Source: Nocardia ignorata NBRC 108230 (GTDB lineage Bacteria > Actinomycetota > Actinomycetes > Mycobacteriales > Mycobacteriaceae). From it: DNA of 64,000 nucleotides. The notes below the pieces were generated by a model. That model was not told the origin of the DNA. It saw only the letters and a list, made by a program, of their open reading frames with translations, and did no database searches. How positions within the stretch are numbered: position 1 is the first letter of the stretch; each line of letters starts with the position of its first letter. Location: positions 124,001-188,000 of the forward strand of contig NZ_BDBI01000012.1 in assembly GCF_001612905.1 (NCBI RefSeq), written 5' to 3'. The translations under genes were made by a program, and so were the position numbers. Positions 16,157-24,636 of the stretch are shown here, in pieces.

Positions 16157-16417
16157 TCAGGCGGTCTTGACCGTGACCACCGTGTCGGCGCTGGGGTAGT
16201 CGAGGACGCGCAGCCGCCCGGTGACCAGGTCGACGGTGTCGGCGACCACGCGACCGGCGCGGCGCGCGTCGTCGGCGAAGCTGGTGCTCACCACCCGGTA
16301 GCTGCGCTTGGCGGTGAGCACGATGTCACCGGCGCGCAGGTGACCGGCGGACCGGGGTGCTCCCTGGGCGTCCTCGGCCGCGCCGGTTCCCCTGATGAGC
16401 TCGATCAACTTCAGCAC
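16157..16417 (-). CDS. small conserved-looking protein, unknown function
   Basis: An 86-residue protein from GTG 16417, which has GGGAG 5 nt upstream (a strong site). It begins MLKLIELIRGTG and then shows a beta-rich pattern: LRAGDIVLTAKRSYRVVST, GRVVADTVDLV, GRLRVLDYP and DTVVTV. This could be a small SH3-like barrel. A much longer frame extends upstream but reads as non-coding. The gene is divergent from the glycosyltransferase operon and converges with the four-helix membrane protein, 4 bp away. No family is recognised. Confidence 0.6.
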   Translation of the reverse strand: MLKLIELIRGTGAAEDAQGAPRSAGHLRAGDIVLTAKRSYRVVSTSFADDARRAGRVVADTVDLVTGRLRVLDYPSADTVVTVKTA

Positions 16418-16566
16418 TGTGTTCTCCCAGTATGTGAAAACGCCGTCTGACGCCCCGCGCGCCGGTCGGCGAGCGGTATCCAGCTCTCTGTACCCCGAAT
16501 CGTGATGGTTGAACCCTCTTATTTCGGGCACTCCAGGCCATTCGGCGGGCCCACGCGCGAGGCTTC

Positions 16567-16610
16567 CAGGAACCTCCCAGGTCAGACGCAGGTCTGCGCC
16601 AGTTTCGCCG
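16567..16610 (+). promoter_or_regulatory. four 11-bp-phased CAG repeats, probable response-regulator operator
   Basis: Four successive 11-bp units begin with CAG at 16567, 16578, 16589 and 16600: CAGGAACCTCC, CAGGTCAGACG, CAGGTCTGCGC and CAGTTTCGCCG. Tandem direct repeats with 11-bp spacing are how OmpR/PhoB-type regulators bind. The array ends just upstream of the promoter of the glycosyltransferase operon. A three-unit version precedes the response regulator gene at 19978. Confidence 0.7.
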
Positions 16611-16612
16611 GT

Positions 16613-16628
16613 CACTGTCGGTGTCATG
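16613..16628 (+). promoter_or_regulatory. leaderless promoter -10 (CACTGT)
   Basis: CACTGT at 16613-16618 lies 7 nt before ATG 16626, directly after the CAG repeat array. No ribosome binding site is visible. Confidence 0.4.
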
Positions 16629-17852
16629 ACCGACACAGAGACCGCCAGCTGGGCGGCAACCGTGGCCGAGGTGACCACCGCCCCCGGGGTGGACGTGGTC
16701 GTCCCGGTCCACAACGAGGAAAACGACCTGGCCGACTGCGTGCGCAGGCTGCACGCCTTCCTGCGTGACGGGTTCCCGTTCAGCGCCCGCATCACCATCG
16801 CCGACAACGCTTCCACCGACAACACGCTGTTGATCGCCGAACATCTGGCCGCCGAACTCGACGGCGTGCGGGTCGTGCACCTGGACCGCAAGGGCCGAGG
16901 GCGGGCCCTGCACTCGGTGTGGAGCAGCTCCGATGCCCAGGTGGTCGCCTACATGGACGTCGACCTGTCGACCGATCTCAATGCCCTGTTGCCGCTCGTC
17001 GCGCCGCTGATGTCGGGGCATTCCGATATCGCGATCGGTTCCCGGCTCGCCACGTCGGCGCGGGTGGTGCGCGGGCCCAAACGGGAGTTGATCTCGCGCG
17101 GCTACAACCTGCTGCTGCGCACCTGCCTGCAGGTGCGGTTCTCGGATGCTCAATGCGGCTTCAAGGCGATGCGTGCCGAGGTGGCGCGCGAGCTGCTGCC
17201 ATTGGTGCGCGATCGCGAGTGGTTCTTCGACACGGAGGTGCTCGTGCTGGCCGAGCGGGCGGGACTGCGCATCCACGAGGTGCCCGTCGACTGGATCGAT
17301 GATCCCGACAGCCGCGTCGACATCGTCGACACCGCGCGCAAGGATCTACTGGGGATGTGGCGGGTCGGCCGGGAGATGGTGAGCGGGCGCCTGCCGGTCC
17401 CGGAGCTGCGGGCCGCGATCGGGCGAGAACCATTGGTCCCTGGTGTGCCGGTGGGCATGGTCGGGCAGTTGGTGCGTTTCGCCGTTGTCGGTGTGCTGTC
17501 GACGCTGGCCTATGTGGCGCTGTATCTGCTGATGCAACCGGCCGTCGGCGCGCAGGCGGCGAATCTTCTCGCCCTGCTGGTGACGGCGGTGGCGAACACC
17601 GCGACCAACCGCGCCTTCACCTTCGGTATCCGTGGCCCGGAAAGGCGTGCGGTGCAGCATGTTCAGGGGCTGCTGATCTTCCTGTTCGGTCTGCTGATCA
17701 CCAGCGGGTCGTTGTTCGCGCTGCATCGGTGGGCGGCGGGCGCGTCGGTGCAGCTCGAGCTGGCTGTACTTGTCGTCGCGAATTGCGTTGCCACGCTTGC
17801 TCGTTTCGTCGGGCTCCGCTGGGTGTTCCGTGGTGCGGGTGATCGCCGATGA
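16626..17852 (+). CDS. bifunctional GT2 glycosyltransferase / GtrA-family membrane protein
   Basis: A 408-residue fusion. Residues 20-240 form a GT-A glycosyltransferase related to dolichol-phosphate-mannose synthases: DVVVPVHNEENDLADC, AYMDVDLSTDL (the DxD-like site), QCGFKAMR and REWFFDTEVL. Residues 280-405 form a four-helix GtrA domain (GQLVRFAVVGVLSTLAYVAL, NTATNRAFTFG). The predicted role is to make a polyprenyl-phosphate sugar and move it across the membrane. The 4-bp overlap with the next gene, an ArnT-like transferase, suggests that the product is used there. Expression is probably controlled by the phased CAG repeats upstream. Confidence 0.88.
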   Translation: MTDTETASWAATVAEVTTAPGVDVVVPVHNEENDLADCVRRLHAFLRDGFPFSARITIADNASTDNTLLIAEHLAAELDGVRVVHLDRKGRGRALHSVWSSSDAQVVAYMDVDLSTDLNALLPLVAPLMSGHSDIAIGSRLATSARVVRGPKRELISRGYNLLLRTCLQVRFSDAQCGFKAMRAEVARELLPLVRDREWFFDTEVLVLAERAGLRIHEVPVDWIDDPDSRVDIVDTARKDLLGMWRVGREMVSGRLPVPELRAAIGREPLVPGVPVGMVGQLVRFAVVGVLSTLAYVALYLLMQPAVGAQAANLLALLVTAVANTATNRAFTFGIRGPERRAVQHVQGLLIFLFGLLITSGSLFALHRWAAGASVQLELAVLVVANCVATLARFVGLRWVFRGAGDRR

Positions 17853-19873
17853 CCGCGGTGATGACGAAGCCGGAGGCCGAACCGGTAGCCGACACCCCGC
17901 TGACCCGACCGCGTTGGGAATTTCCGGCTCTAGCCGTGCTGCTTATCGGTACCGCGGTGGCCTACCTGTGCAACCTGACCGCCAACGGCTGGGCCAACTC
18001 GTTCTACGCGGCGGCCGTGCAGGCCGGCTCGGTGTCGTGGAAGGCGTTCTTCTTCGGATCGTCGGACGCGGCGAACGCGATCACGGTCGACAAGACCCCG
18101 GCCGCGCTGTGGCCGATGGAATTGTCGGCGCGAATATTCGGATTCAGCAGCTGGAGCATGCTGGCACCGCAGGTGCTGCTCGGCCTCGCGTCGGTGGCGC
18201 TGTTGTGGGCGACGGTTCGCCGCTACCACGGTGCGGCGGCCGGTCTGCTCGCCGGTCTCGCACTTGCCCTGACTCCGGTGGCGGCGTTGATGTTCCGCTT
18301 CGACAACCCCGACGCACTGCTGGTGTTCCTGATGATCGCCGCGGCCTGGGCCATGTTGCGGGCCACCGAATCCGGACGTTGGCGCTGGCTGGTGCTGTGT
18401 GGGCTGTTCATGGGATTCGGCTTCCTGGCCAAGCAACTGCAGGTGTTGCTCGTCCTCCCGGCGCTGGCCCTGGTGTACCTGTTCGCGGGGCCGCCGAAGC
18501 TGGGCACCCGGCTGCTGCAACTGTTCGCCGCCGGTGCGGCGATGGTGGTGGGTGCGGGTTGGTGGGTGCTGATCGCACAGCTGTGGCCGGTCGACTCGAG
18601 ACCGTACTTCGGTGGCTCCCAGAACAATTCGATCATCGAGCTGACCCTCGGCTACAACGGCCTCGGTCGGCTCAGCGGTGACGAGACGGGCAGCGTCGGT
18701 CCCGGTGGTGAACTTCCTGCCGGTGGCAACGGAATGTGGGGGCAGACCGGCATCACCCGCTTGTTCGACTCCGCTCAGGGCGGGCAGATCGCGTGGTTGC
18801 TGCCTGCCGCGCTGATTCTCACCGTCGTGGCACTGGTCTTCTACGGCCGTGTACCGCGCACCGACCTTCGACGAGCATCGGTAATGCTCTGGGGCGGTTG
18901 GCTGCTCGTGACCGGTCTGGTCTTCAGCTTCATGAAGGGGATCTTCCACCAGTACTACACGGTCGCCCTCGCGCCTGCGGTCGCCGCGCTCACCGCGATC
19001 GGCGCTGTCCTGCTCTGGAACCATCGCGGTCGGATGACGGCTCGCATATGCGCCGCCGCGACGATGGGCATGACTACGGCCACTGCCTGGGTATTGCTCT
19101 CGCGCACCAGCGATTTCGTGCCCTGGCTGCGATGGGTGCTCCTGGTCGGCGGGCTCGGTGCGGTGCTCGCGCTGCTGCTTCCGCCCACACCGAAGCGGTC
19201 GGCGTTCGCGGCCCTGCTCGCCGGGATCCTCGCGCTGAGCGGGCCTGCCGCCTACACCGTCGAGACCATCGCCTCGGTCAATGCCGGGTCCATTCCCAGT
19301 GCGGGCCCGGAAGTCCGTGGCGGACGGGGTATGCCCGGGCCCGGTGGCGAAATGCCTGACGGTAGAGGAGGAATGGGCGGTCGCGACAATGCGCCGATGG
19401 GCGGTACCGCGCCCGCAGGCGGAGCACCCGGCAACGGTTCCGGTGGAGGCGGTGTCCCGAGCGCGACGGCCGAGGCAACTGCGCCCGGTGGGGGTGCTGC
19501 CGGTAGTGCTGTGCCGAACGGCGGCGGCTTCCTCGGTGGCGCGAGCCAGGTGAGCGACAAGGTGATCGCGCTGCTCACCGACGACGCGGACAACTACACC
19601 TGGATCGCGGCGGCCACCGGCTCGAACTCCGCCGCCACCTACCAGCTGGCCACCGAACTGCCGGTGATGTCGCTGGGCGGGTTCAACGGCAGCGACCCGT
19701 TCCCTACGCTCGCTCAGTTCCAGCAGTACGTGGCCGACGGCCGGATCCACTACTTCATCGCGGGCGGCGGCGGCCCAGGAGCGCGGGGCGACGATGCGAT
19801 CGCCGCCTGGATCGCGGCGAACTTCAGCGCCGTGCAGGTCGACGGCGTCACTGTCTACGACCTGACCAGCTGA
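17849..19873 (+). CDS. ArnT/PMT-like polytopic glycosyltransferase (GT39-related)
   Basis: A 674-residue membrane enzyme. About 12 hydrophobic helices fill the first 460 residues, with the signatures GWANSFYAAAVQAGSVSWKA, VDKTPAALWPMEL and NSIIELTLGYNGLGRL. A Gly/Pro-rich linker follows (about residues 475-560) and then a soluble C-terminal domain with LTDDADNYTWIAAATGSNSA, FIAGGGGPG and VYDLTS. It probably transfers a sugar from a polyprenyl-phosphate donor made by the upstream GT2-GtrA protein to an acceptor outside the membrane. Acceptor and sugar are unknown. A hairpin terminator closes the transcript. Confidence 0.87.
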   Translation: MTAVMTKPEAEPVADTPLTRPRWEFPALAVLLIGTAVAYLCNLTANGWANSFYAAAVQAGSVSWKAFFFGSSDAANAITVDKTPAALWPMELSARIFGFSSWSMLAPQVLLGLASVALLWATVRRYHGAAAGLLAGLALALTPVAALMFRFDNPDALLVFLMIAAAWAMLRATESGRWRWLVLCGLFMGFGFLAKQLQVLLVLPALALVYLFAGPPKLGTRLLQLFAAGAAMVVGAGWWVLIAQLWPVDSRPYFGGSQNNSIIELTLGYNGLGRLSGDETGSVGPGGELPAGGNGMWGQTGITRLFDSAQGGQIAWLLPAALILTVVALVFYGRVPRTDLRRASVMLWGGWLLVTGLVFSFMKGIFHQYYTVALAPAVAALTAIGAVLLWNHRGRMTARICAAATMGMTTATAWVLLSRTSDFVPWLRWVLLVGGLGAVLALLLPPTPKRSAFAALLAGILALSGPAAYTVETIASVNAGSIPSAGPEVRGGRGMPGPGGEMPDGRGGMGGRDNAPMGGTAPAGGAPGNGSGGGGVPSATAEATAPGGGAAGSAVPNGGGFLGGASQVSDKVIALLTDDADNYTWIAAATGSNSAATYQLATELPVMSLGGFNGSDPFPTLAQFQQYVADGRIHYFIAGGGGPGARGDDAIAAWIAANFSAVQVDGVTVYDLTS

Positions 19874-19880
19874 ACGACGA

Positions 19881-19912
19881 GGTACGCGACGACCACGGGG
19901 CCGTCGCGTACC
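19881..19912 (+). terminator. hairpin terminator after the glycosyltransferase pair
   Basis: GGTACGCGACG (19881-19891) and CGTCGCGTACC (19902-19912) form a perfect 11-bp stem with a 10-nt loop, starting 8 nt after the stop codon. It separates the enzyme operon from the regulators. Confidence 0.75.
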
Positions 19913-19919
19913 CCGTTCA

Positions 19920-19952
19920 CAGGAAACGCCCAGTTTCCTTCCAGGTCCGTGT
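19920..19952 (+). promoter_or_regulatory. three 11-bp-phased CAG repeats before the response regulator
   Basis: CAG begins at 19920, 19931 and 19942, giving the units CAGGAAACGCC, CAGTTTCCTTC and CAGGTCCGTGT. Spacing and sequence match the four-unit array at 16567. This suggests autoregulation and common control by the regulator encoded next. Confidence 0.7.
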
Positions 19953-19965
19953 GCGGTGGGCCAGC

Positions 19966-19980
19966 CATGCTGAATCCATG
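19966..19980 (+). promoter_or_regulatory. leaderless promoter -10 (CATGCT)
   Basis: CATGCT at 19966-19971 lies 6 nt before ATG 19978, immediately downstream of the three CAG repeats. No Shine-Dalgarno sequence is visible. Confidence 0.4.
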
Positions 19981-20679
19981 ACCGCCGAACCACCCGAAGC
20001 CCGCATCCTCGTCGTCGACGACGAGCCGATGATCGTCGAGCTGCTGAGCACCAGCCTGCGATTCCAGGGTTTCGAGGTGGCGACGGCCGCCGACGGTGCG
20101 GCCGCGCTCGACGCCGCGCGCCGCTTCCGCCCCGATGCCCTGGTCGTGGACGTGATGATGCCGGGCATGGACGGCTTCACCCTGCTGCGCAGATTGCGTG
20201 CCGACGGCGTCCAGGCACCCGTGCTGTTCCTGACCGCCCGCGACCAGACCGAGGCCAAACTGACCGGTCTCGGCCTCGGCGCCGACGACTACGTGACCAA
20301 ACCGTTCAGCCTCGAGGAGGTGATCGCCCGCATCCGCGTGATCCTGCGCCGTGCGGGCACGGCCGCTCCGCAACGGAATCCCCGGTTGCGCGTCGCCGAC
20401 GTCGAGCTCGACGACGAGAGTCACGAAGTGTGGAAGGCGGGGGAGCCGGTGAGCTTGTCGCCGACCGAATTCACGCTCCTGCGCTACTTCATGGTGAACG
20501 CGGGCAAGGTGCTGAGCAAGCCGATGATCCTGGATCACGTGTGGCACTACGACTTCGGCGGTGACGCGAATATCGTCGAGTCGTATGTGTCGTATCTGCG
20601 GCGCAAGATCGACACCACCGAACCCAAACTCATCCATACGCTGCGCAGCGTCGGATACGTGCTGCGGGCACCGAGGTGA
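19978..20679 (+). CDS. OmpR/PhoB-family response regulator
   Basis: A 233-residue two-domain regulator. The receiver domain (residues 10-125) has the acidic pair in ILVVDDEPMIVE, the phosphorylated Asp in ALVVDVMMPGMDG, Thr in LFLTARD and Lys in YVTKPFS. The winged-helix effector (residues 140-230) has LSPTEFTLLRYFMVN and ESYVSYLRRKID. The next gene, overlapping by 4 bp, is its histidine kinase. The CAG repeats upstream of both this gene and the glycosyltransferase operon are its likely binding sites. ATG 19978 fits a leaderless promoter; in-frame starts further upstream would fall in the repeats. Confidence 0.92.
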   Translation: MTAEPPEARILVVDDEPMIVELLSTSLRFQGFEVATAADGAAALDAARRFRPDALVVDVMMPGMDGFTLLRRLRADGVQAPVLFLTARDQTEAKLTGLGLGADDYVTKPFSLEEVIARIRVILRRAGTAAPQRNPRLRVADVELDDESHEVWKAGEPVSLSPTEFTLLRYFMVNAGKVLSKPMILDHVWHYDFGGDANIVESYVSYLRRKIDTTEPKLIHTLRSVGYVLRAPR

Positions 20680-22154
20680 GCGTCTCGGCTCGGGTCGCAC
20701 GGCGTTTCGCCGCTGTGCCGCTGCGTGTGGGCCTGGTGGTCGTGCTGCTCGCGCTCGCGACGGTGGTGCTCACCGCGGTGGGGGTGGTGGTCACCTCGGT
20801 GATGTCGAACTCGCTCACCGACCGGGTCGACGAACAGCTGATCGATGCCGCGCGAACCTGGGCGCAACCGAGAGCGATGAAGCAGGTCACCGACTCGGCG
20901 GGCAACACACGCTGGGTGCCCGCCGACGCACCGGACGTCGTGCCGATGGCAGGGGAGCAGCCGCGCCGGTTCGCCGAGATCCGCACCGGGCCCGACGGCG
21001 AGGTCTATCTCGAGTCGCCTGGCGCCACCGACGGCTCGTCCGGACTGCCGGACGTCACTGGTGACGAGCGCGGCCCGCGCACGGTCGGCTCGCGCAGCGG
21101 TCCCGACACCGACTGGCGGGTGCTTACCACCACGAACGGCCGCGGCTCGGTCACCGTCGGGCTGTCGCTGTCGGAAACCCGGCAGACGATCACGGGCCTG
21201 CTTCTGGTGCAGGTCGTCGCGGGTGTCGCCGCGTTGCTGCTGCTCGGCGTCGTCGGCTATCTGGTGGTGCAGTGGAGCCTGCGCCCGTTGCGCGCGGTGG
21301 AGGAGACAGCGGCCGCCATCGCCGACGGTGATCTGCACCGCCGTGTTCCGGTGCGCGGTGTCGACACCGAGGTCGATCATCTCGCCCGCTCACTGAACGT
21401 GATGCTCACCCGGATCCAGGACGGCGTCGCCGCGACCGAGGCCTCCGAGGCGGCGGCGCGGCGTTCCGAGGCGAGGATGCGTGAGTTCGTCGCCGACGCC
21501 AGCCACGAATTGCGCACCCCGCTCACCACCATCCGGGGATTCGCCGAGCTGTACCGGCACGGGCACCGCACCGACCCCGAGACCCTGTTCGGCCGGATCG
21601 AGGCCGAGTCCATCCGGATGGGTGGCCTGGTCGGTGACCTGCTGATGCTGGCCGATCTCGACGCCAACCGGCCCCTCGAGCGGGCGCCCGTCGACCTGCT
21701 CGCCCTGGCGCGCGACGCGGTGGGCGATGCCCACGCCCGCGACGCCGGACAGCCCGTCGCCCGCGCGATCGAACTGGAAGTCGCCGGTGACGGAGCCATG
21801 GTCGTGATCGGGGACGAGGCAAGACTGCGACAGGTCATGGCGAACCTGCTGGGCAATGCGCTCACGCATACTCCGCCAGGAACCCCGGTCACCGTGCGTC
21901 TGCGCCCCGGTGACGACGAGGTCGCCATCGATGTCGTCGACGAAGGGCCCGGTCTGCCGGCCGAGGCCGCGTCGCGCGTGTTCGAACGGTTCTATCGCAC
22001 CGACGACTCGCGCACACGGTCCAGCGGAGGCTCAGGTCTCGGGCTGTCGATCGTCGCGGCGCTGGTGGCGGCCCACGGTGGGCACGTCGGCGTCGAGAGC
22101 ACGCCCGGTCGGGGCGCCACGTTCATCGTGGTGCTGCCCCGCGACATGCGCTGA
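20676..22154 (+). CDS. sensor histidine kinase
   Basis: A 492-residue membrane kinase. Transmembrane helix 1 (VGLVVVLLALATVVLTAVGV) is followed by an extracytoplasmic sensor of about 130 residues, helix 2 (LLLVQVVAGVAALLLLGVVG), a HAMP linker, and the phosphoacceptor box DASHELRTPLTTIRGFAELY. The ATPase domain has N-box LLGNALTHTP, G1 VDEGPGLP, and G2 GGSGLGLSIVAALVAAHGG. It starts at GTG 20676, overlapping the regulator gene by 4 bp. The signal is unknown; the neighbouring polyprenyl-sugar enzymes suggest an envelope cue. It converges on the next gene with no gap. Confidence 0.93.
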   Translation: MSVSARVARRFAAVPLRVGLVVVLLALATVVLTAVGVVVTSVMSNSLTDRVDEQLIDAARTWAQPRAMKQVTDSAGNTRWVPADAPDVVPMAGEQPRRFAEIRTGPDGEVYLESPGATDGSSGLPDVTGDERGPRTVGSRSGPDTDWRVLTTTNGRGSVTVGLSLSETRQTITGLLLVQVVAGVAALLLLGVVGYLVVQWSLRPLRAVEETAAAIADGDLHRRVPVRGVDTEVDHLARSLNVMLTRIQDGVAATEASEAAARRSEARMREFVADASHELRTPLTTIRGFAELYRHGHRTDPETLFGRIEAESIRMGGLVGDLLMLADLDANRPLERAPVDLLALARDAVGDAHARDAGQPVARAIELEVAGDGAMVVIGDEARLRQVMANLLGNALTHTPPGTPVTVRLRPGDDEVAIDVVDEGPGLPAEAASRVFERFYRTDDSRTRSSGGSGLGLSIVAALVAAHGGHVGVESTPGRGATFIVVLPRDMR

Positions 22155-23039
22155 CTACGCCGTGACCGGCGCAGGCTCCCGGTGCACCGCCCGGCGGCTG
22201 ACGAGCGCGCCGAACAGCGTGGCCAGGGGCGTCATGAGCACGGCGTACACGGCGGCGGGCACCGCGATGCGCGCACTGTCGAGGACGGTGATCGCCAGGG
22301 TGATGGCGATCGCGCTGTTGTGCACGCCGACCTCCATCGACGACGCGATCGCCTGCGGCGGGCTGACCCCGAACGCGAGCGGCACCAGGTAACCGGTGGT
22401 GAGGCTGATGACGCAGAACACCATGGTGATCGCGCCGACATCGAGGAAGTAGCCGCCGATCGCCGCTCGGTCCGCGATCATCGTGACCGCCACGATCACC
22501 GCGAGGATCAGCACCGACGCGATGCGCACCGGCAGGTCCATCCGGGCCGCGAACCCCGGCGCCCGCCGCCGCACCTGCATGCCGATCAGGACCGGGATCA
22601 GTACGATCGCGATCACCTGCACGGTCTTGCCGAACTGCAGCCCCAACTGGCCCGTCTCGTTCTCGGCGAACTGGTGGACGGCCAGATTCGTGACCAGCGG
22701 GACGGTCACCACACACAGCATCGAATTGACCGCGGTGAGTGTCACATTCAGTGCCACGTCACCACGGAACAGGTGACTGAACAGATTCGCGGTCGCCCCG
22801 CCCGGCGAGGCGGCGAGCAGCATCATCCCCACCGCGAGCAACGGCTCGAGGTCGAACAGCGTCACCAACCCGAACGCCACCGCGGGCAACACGATCACCT
22901 GACACACCAGGGCCACCGCGACGGCCTTCGGCGCCCGCGCGACCCGTGTGAAATCGGCTCCGGTCAGCGACAGGCCGAGCCCGAACATGATGACGGCCAG
23001 CGCCGGCGGCAGAGCCGTGGAAAGAAACGAGGAGTTCAT
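22155..23039 (-). CDS. bile acid:sodium symporter (BASS) family transporter
   Basis: A 294-residue membrane protein with about nine hydrophobic helices. Family motifs include MFGLGLSLTGADFTRV in the first loop, MLLAASPGGATANLFSHLF (the crossover region of the Na+-binding fold) and MEVGVHNSAIAITLAI, the second crossover. BASS proteins carry organic anions or vitamins with sodium; the bacterial substrate is often unknown. ATG 23039 is used. The gene stands alone, back to back with the histidine kinase stop. Confidence 0.88.
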   Translation of the reverse strand: MNSSFLSTALPPALAVIMFGLGLSLTGADFTRVARAPKAVAVALVCQVIVLPAVAFGLVTLFDLEPLLAVGMMLLAASPGGATANLFSHLFRGDVALNVTLTAVNSMLCVVTVPLVTNLAVHQFAENETGQLGLQFGKTVQVIAIVLIPVLIGMQVRRRAPGFAARMDLPVRIASVLILAVIVAVTMIADRAAIGGYFLDVGAITMVFCVISLTTGYLVPLAFGVSPPQAIASSMEVGVHNSAIAITLAITVLDSARIAVPAAVYAVLMTPLATLFGALVSRRAVHREPAPVTA

Positions 23040-23152
23040 GCACCACCGATCGTCGCGGAAACCCCCACCTTATGCGGCAACAGCTTTCGCCACACCGCTG
23101 TTGGAGCGAACCCGGGTCCGGACAGCGATGTGGCGAAAACTCGTCAGCAGCC

Positions 23153-24517
23153 TCAGGCGGCGAGGGCGTGGGAGTCGCGCGGCCACCGTTGATGTGCTGC
23201 GTCGATGACGTAGGGATGGGTGTGCTGGTAGAGCCGGTCGGTGATGCGAACGGCGTCGGCCAGGCGAGCGGGGTCGATGGTTCCGATCTCGTGCAGATGG
23301 GTGATCTCGGCCGGGTCGTGGCGGGGCCAGGACCGCAGCGCGACCGTGGTACCGAGGGCAGCCAGCCCGAGCAGCACCAGCCAGGTGGTCGTGAAACCGG
23401 CTGCGGTGGTGAGCCATCCGGCGATCGGATAGGTGAGCAACCACGCCAGGTGCGACAGCGAGAACTGCGCGGCGAACAACGCGGCCCGGTCGGCGGGTTG
23501 CGAGGACCGCCGCAGAATCTGTCCGGTCGGGGTCAGGACGGCGGCAGTGCCCGCCCCGATCACGGCCCACACGGCGCCCGCCGCGATCCAGCGCCACTGT
23601 CCCGCTGCGGCATTCGACAGCGCCACGGCCGCGCCGAGTCCGGTCATCAAGGTGGCCGCACCGCTCAGCATCGCCGGCCGGGGACCGACCCGATCGAGCA
23701 CCCGCGGCAACGACAGCGCCACGACCATGGTGCCGAAACCGTTGGCGGCCAGCAGGATCGCGACACCGGTCTGCGAACCGCCGAGCGTGTCGCGCACATA
23801 GTTGACGGTGTTGACCATGATCACCGATCCGGCCGCCGCGACCACCAGGTTCAACCCGAGCAGCCCACGCAGCCGGGGCGTCGCGGCGAAGATCCGCATC
23901 CCCACCGCGATCCGCTGCCGGAAACTGCCACCGGTGGTCGCCCCCGCGTCGGGAATCCTGGTGGACACCACGAGGACGGCCGAGACCACGAAGCCGATGG
24001 CGGTGCCGACGAACAGCCAGTGGAAGCTGATCAGGGTGAGTGCCGCCGCCGCGAGCATCGGGCTCAGCAGCGTCTCCATGGTCGCGGCCAGCTGGGCCGC
24101 CGACAGCGCCCGGGTGTAGTTGCGTTCGTCGGGCAGGATGTCGGGGATCACCGCCTGATACGTGGGAGTGAAGGCCGCCGAGGCGGTCTGCAGCACGGCG
24201 ATGAGCACGTAGATGTGCCAGATCTGGTCGATGAAGGGCAGCGCGAGCACCACGGCACCGCGCACCACGTTGAGCGAGACGAGGAAGAGCCTGCGCGGGA
24301 ACCGATCGGCATAGGCCGCGACGATCGGGGCGACGGTGACGTACACCAGCATCTTGATGGTGAGCGCGGTGCCGAGCACGGCGCCTGCGTCGGCGCCCGC
24401 CAGTTCGTAGGCGAGCAGACCGAGTGCGACCGTGGTCAACCCGGTGCCGAACAGCGCCGTCATCTGGGCGGTGAACAGCCGGAGATAGTCGCGGTTGGCG
24501 AACAGCGAGGTGATCAT
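23153..24517 (-). CDS. MFS transporter, 12-helix type
   Basis: A 454-residue exporter-like protein with about 12 helices: MITSLFANRDYLRLFTAQMT at the start, ALFGTGLTTVALGLLAYELA, and loop motif AYADRFPRRLFLVS between helices 2 and 3. The cytoplasmic tail ends with a helix-rich region (TDRLYQHTHPYVIDAAHQRW). It resembles EntS/MFS_3-type exporters. ATG 24517 is chosen because helix 1 follows directly; the open frame extends 41 codons upstream through the promoter. A CCCCTAGGGG palindrome lies about 36 bp upstream of the start and may be its operator. Confidence 0.86.
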   Translation of the reverse strand: MITSLFANRDYLRLFTAQMTALFGTGLTTVALGLLAYELAGADAGAVLGTALTIKMLVYVTVAPIVAAYADRFPRRLFLVSLNVVRGAVVLALPFIDQIWHIYVLIAVLQTASAAFTPTYQAVIPDILPDERNYTRALSAAQLAATMETLLSPMLAAAALTLISFHWLFVGTAIGFVVSAVLVVSTRIPDAGATTGGSFRQRIAVGMRIFAATPRLRGLLGLNLVVAAAGSVIMVNTVNYVRDTLGGSQTGVAILLAANGFGTMVVALSLPRVLDRVGPRPAMLSGAATLMTGLGAAVALSNAAAGQWRWIAAGAVWAVIGAGTAAVLTPTGQILRRSSQPADRAALFAAQFSLSHLAWLLTYPIAGWLTTAAGFTTTWLVLLGLAALGTTVALRSWPRHDPAEITHLHEIGTIDPARLADAVRITDRLYQHTHPYVIDAAHQRWPRDSHALAA

Positions 24518-24548
24518 GCTCTGAAGGTACGACTTCACGGCCGGAAAG

Positions 24549-24567
24549 TAAACCCCTAGGGGGTATA
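24549..24567 (-). promoter_or_regulatory. CCCCTAGGGG palindrome in the MFS promoter
   Basis: A perfect 10-bp palindrome at 24553-24562 is flanked on the minus strand by TATA on one side and TTTA on the other. A G/C-run palindrome with AT flanks is the site type of CsoR/RcnR-family repressors. It overlaps a possible minus-strand -10 (TATACC). Confidence 0.45.
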
Positions 24568-24621
24568 GGTATCGAATCTGCGGATACGAGCCCGATAGCT
24601 CCCTGACCGGGCGCGATAGGG

Positions 24622-24636
24622 GATACTTCGCAGGTG
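24622..24636 (+). promoter_or_regulatory. leaderless promoter -10 (GATACT)
   Basis: GATACT at 24622-24627 lies 6 nt before GTG 24634. The paralogous gene at 55886 has AATACT in the same place. Confidence 0.5.

Noticed and set aside
17930..19993. 687-codon minus-strand frame opposite the ArnT-like gene
   Set aside because: Low-complexity Arg/Gln/His-rich product typical of antisense frames; the plus strand encodes a clear membrane glycosyltransferase.
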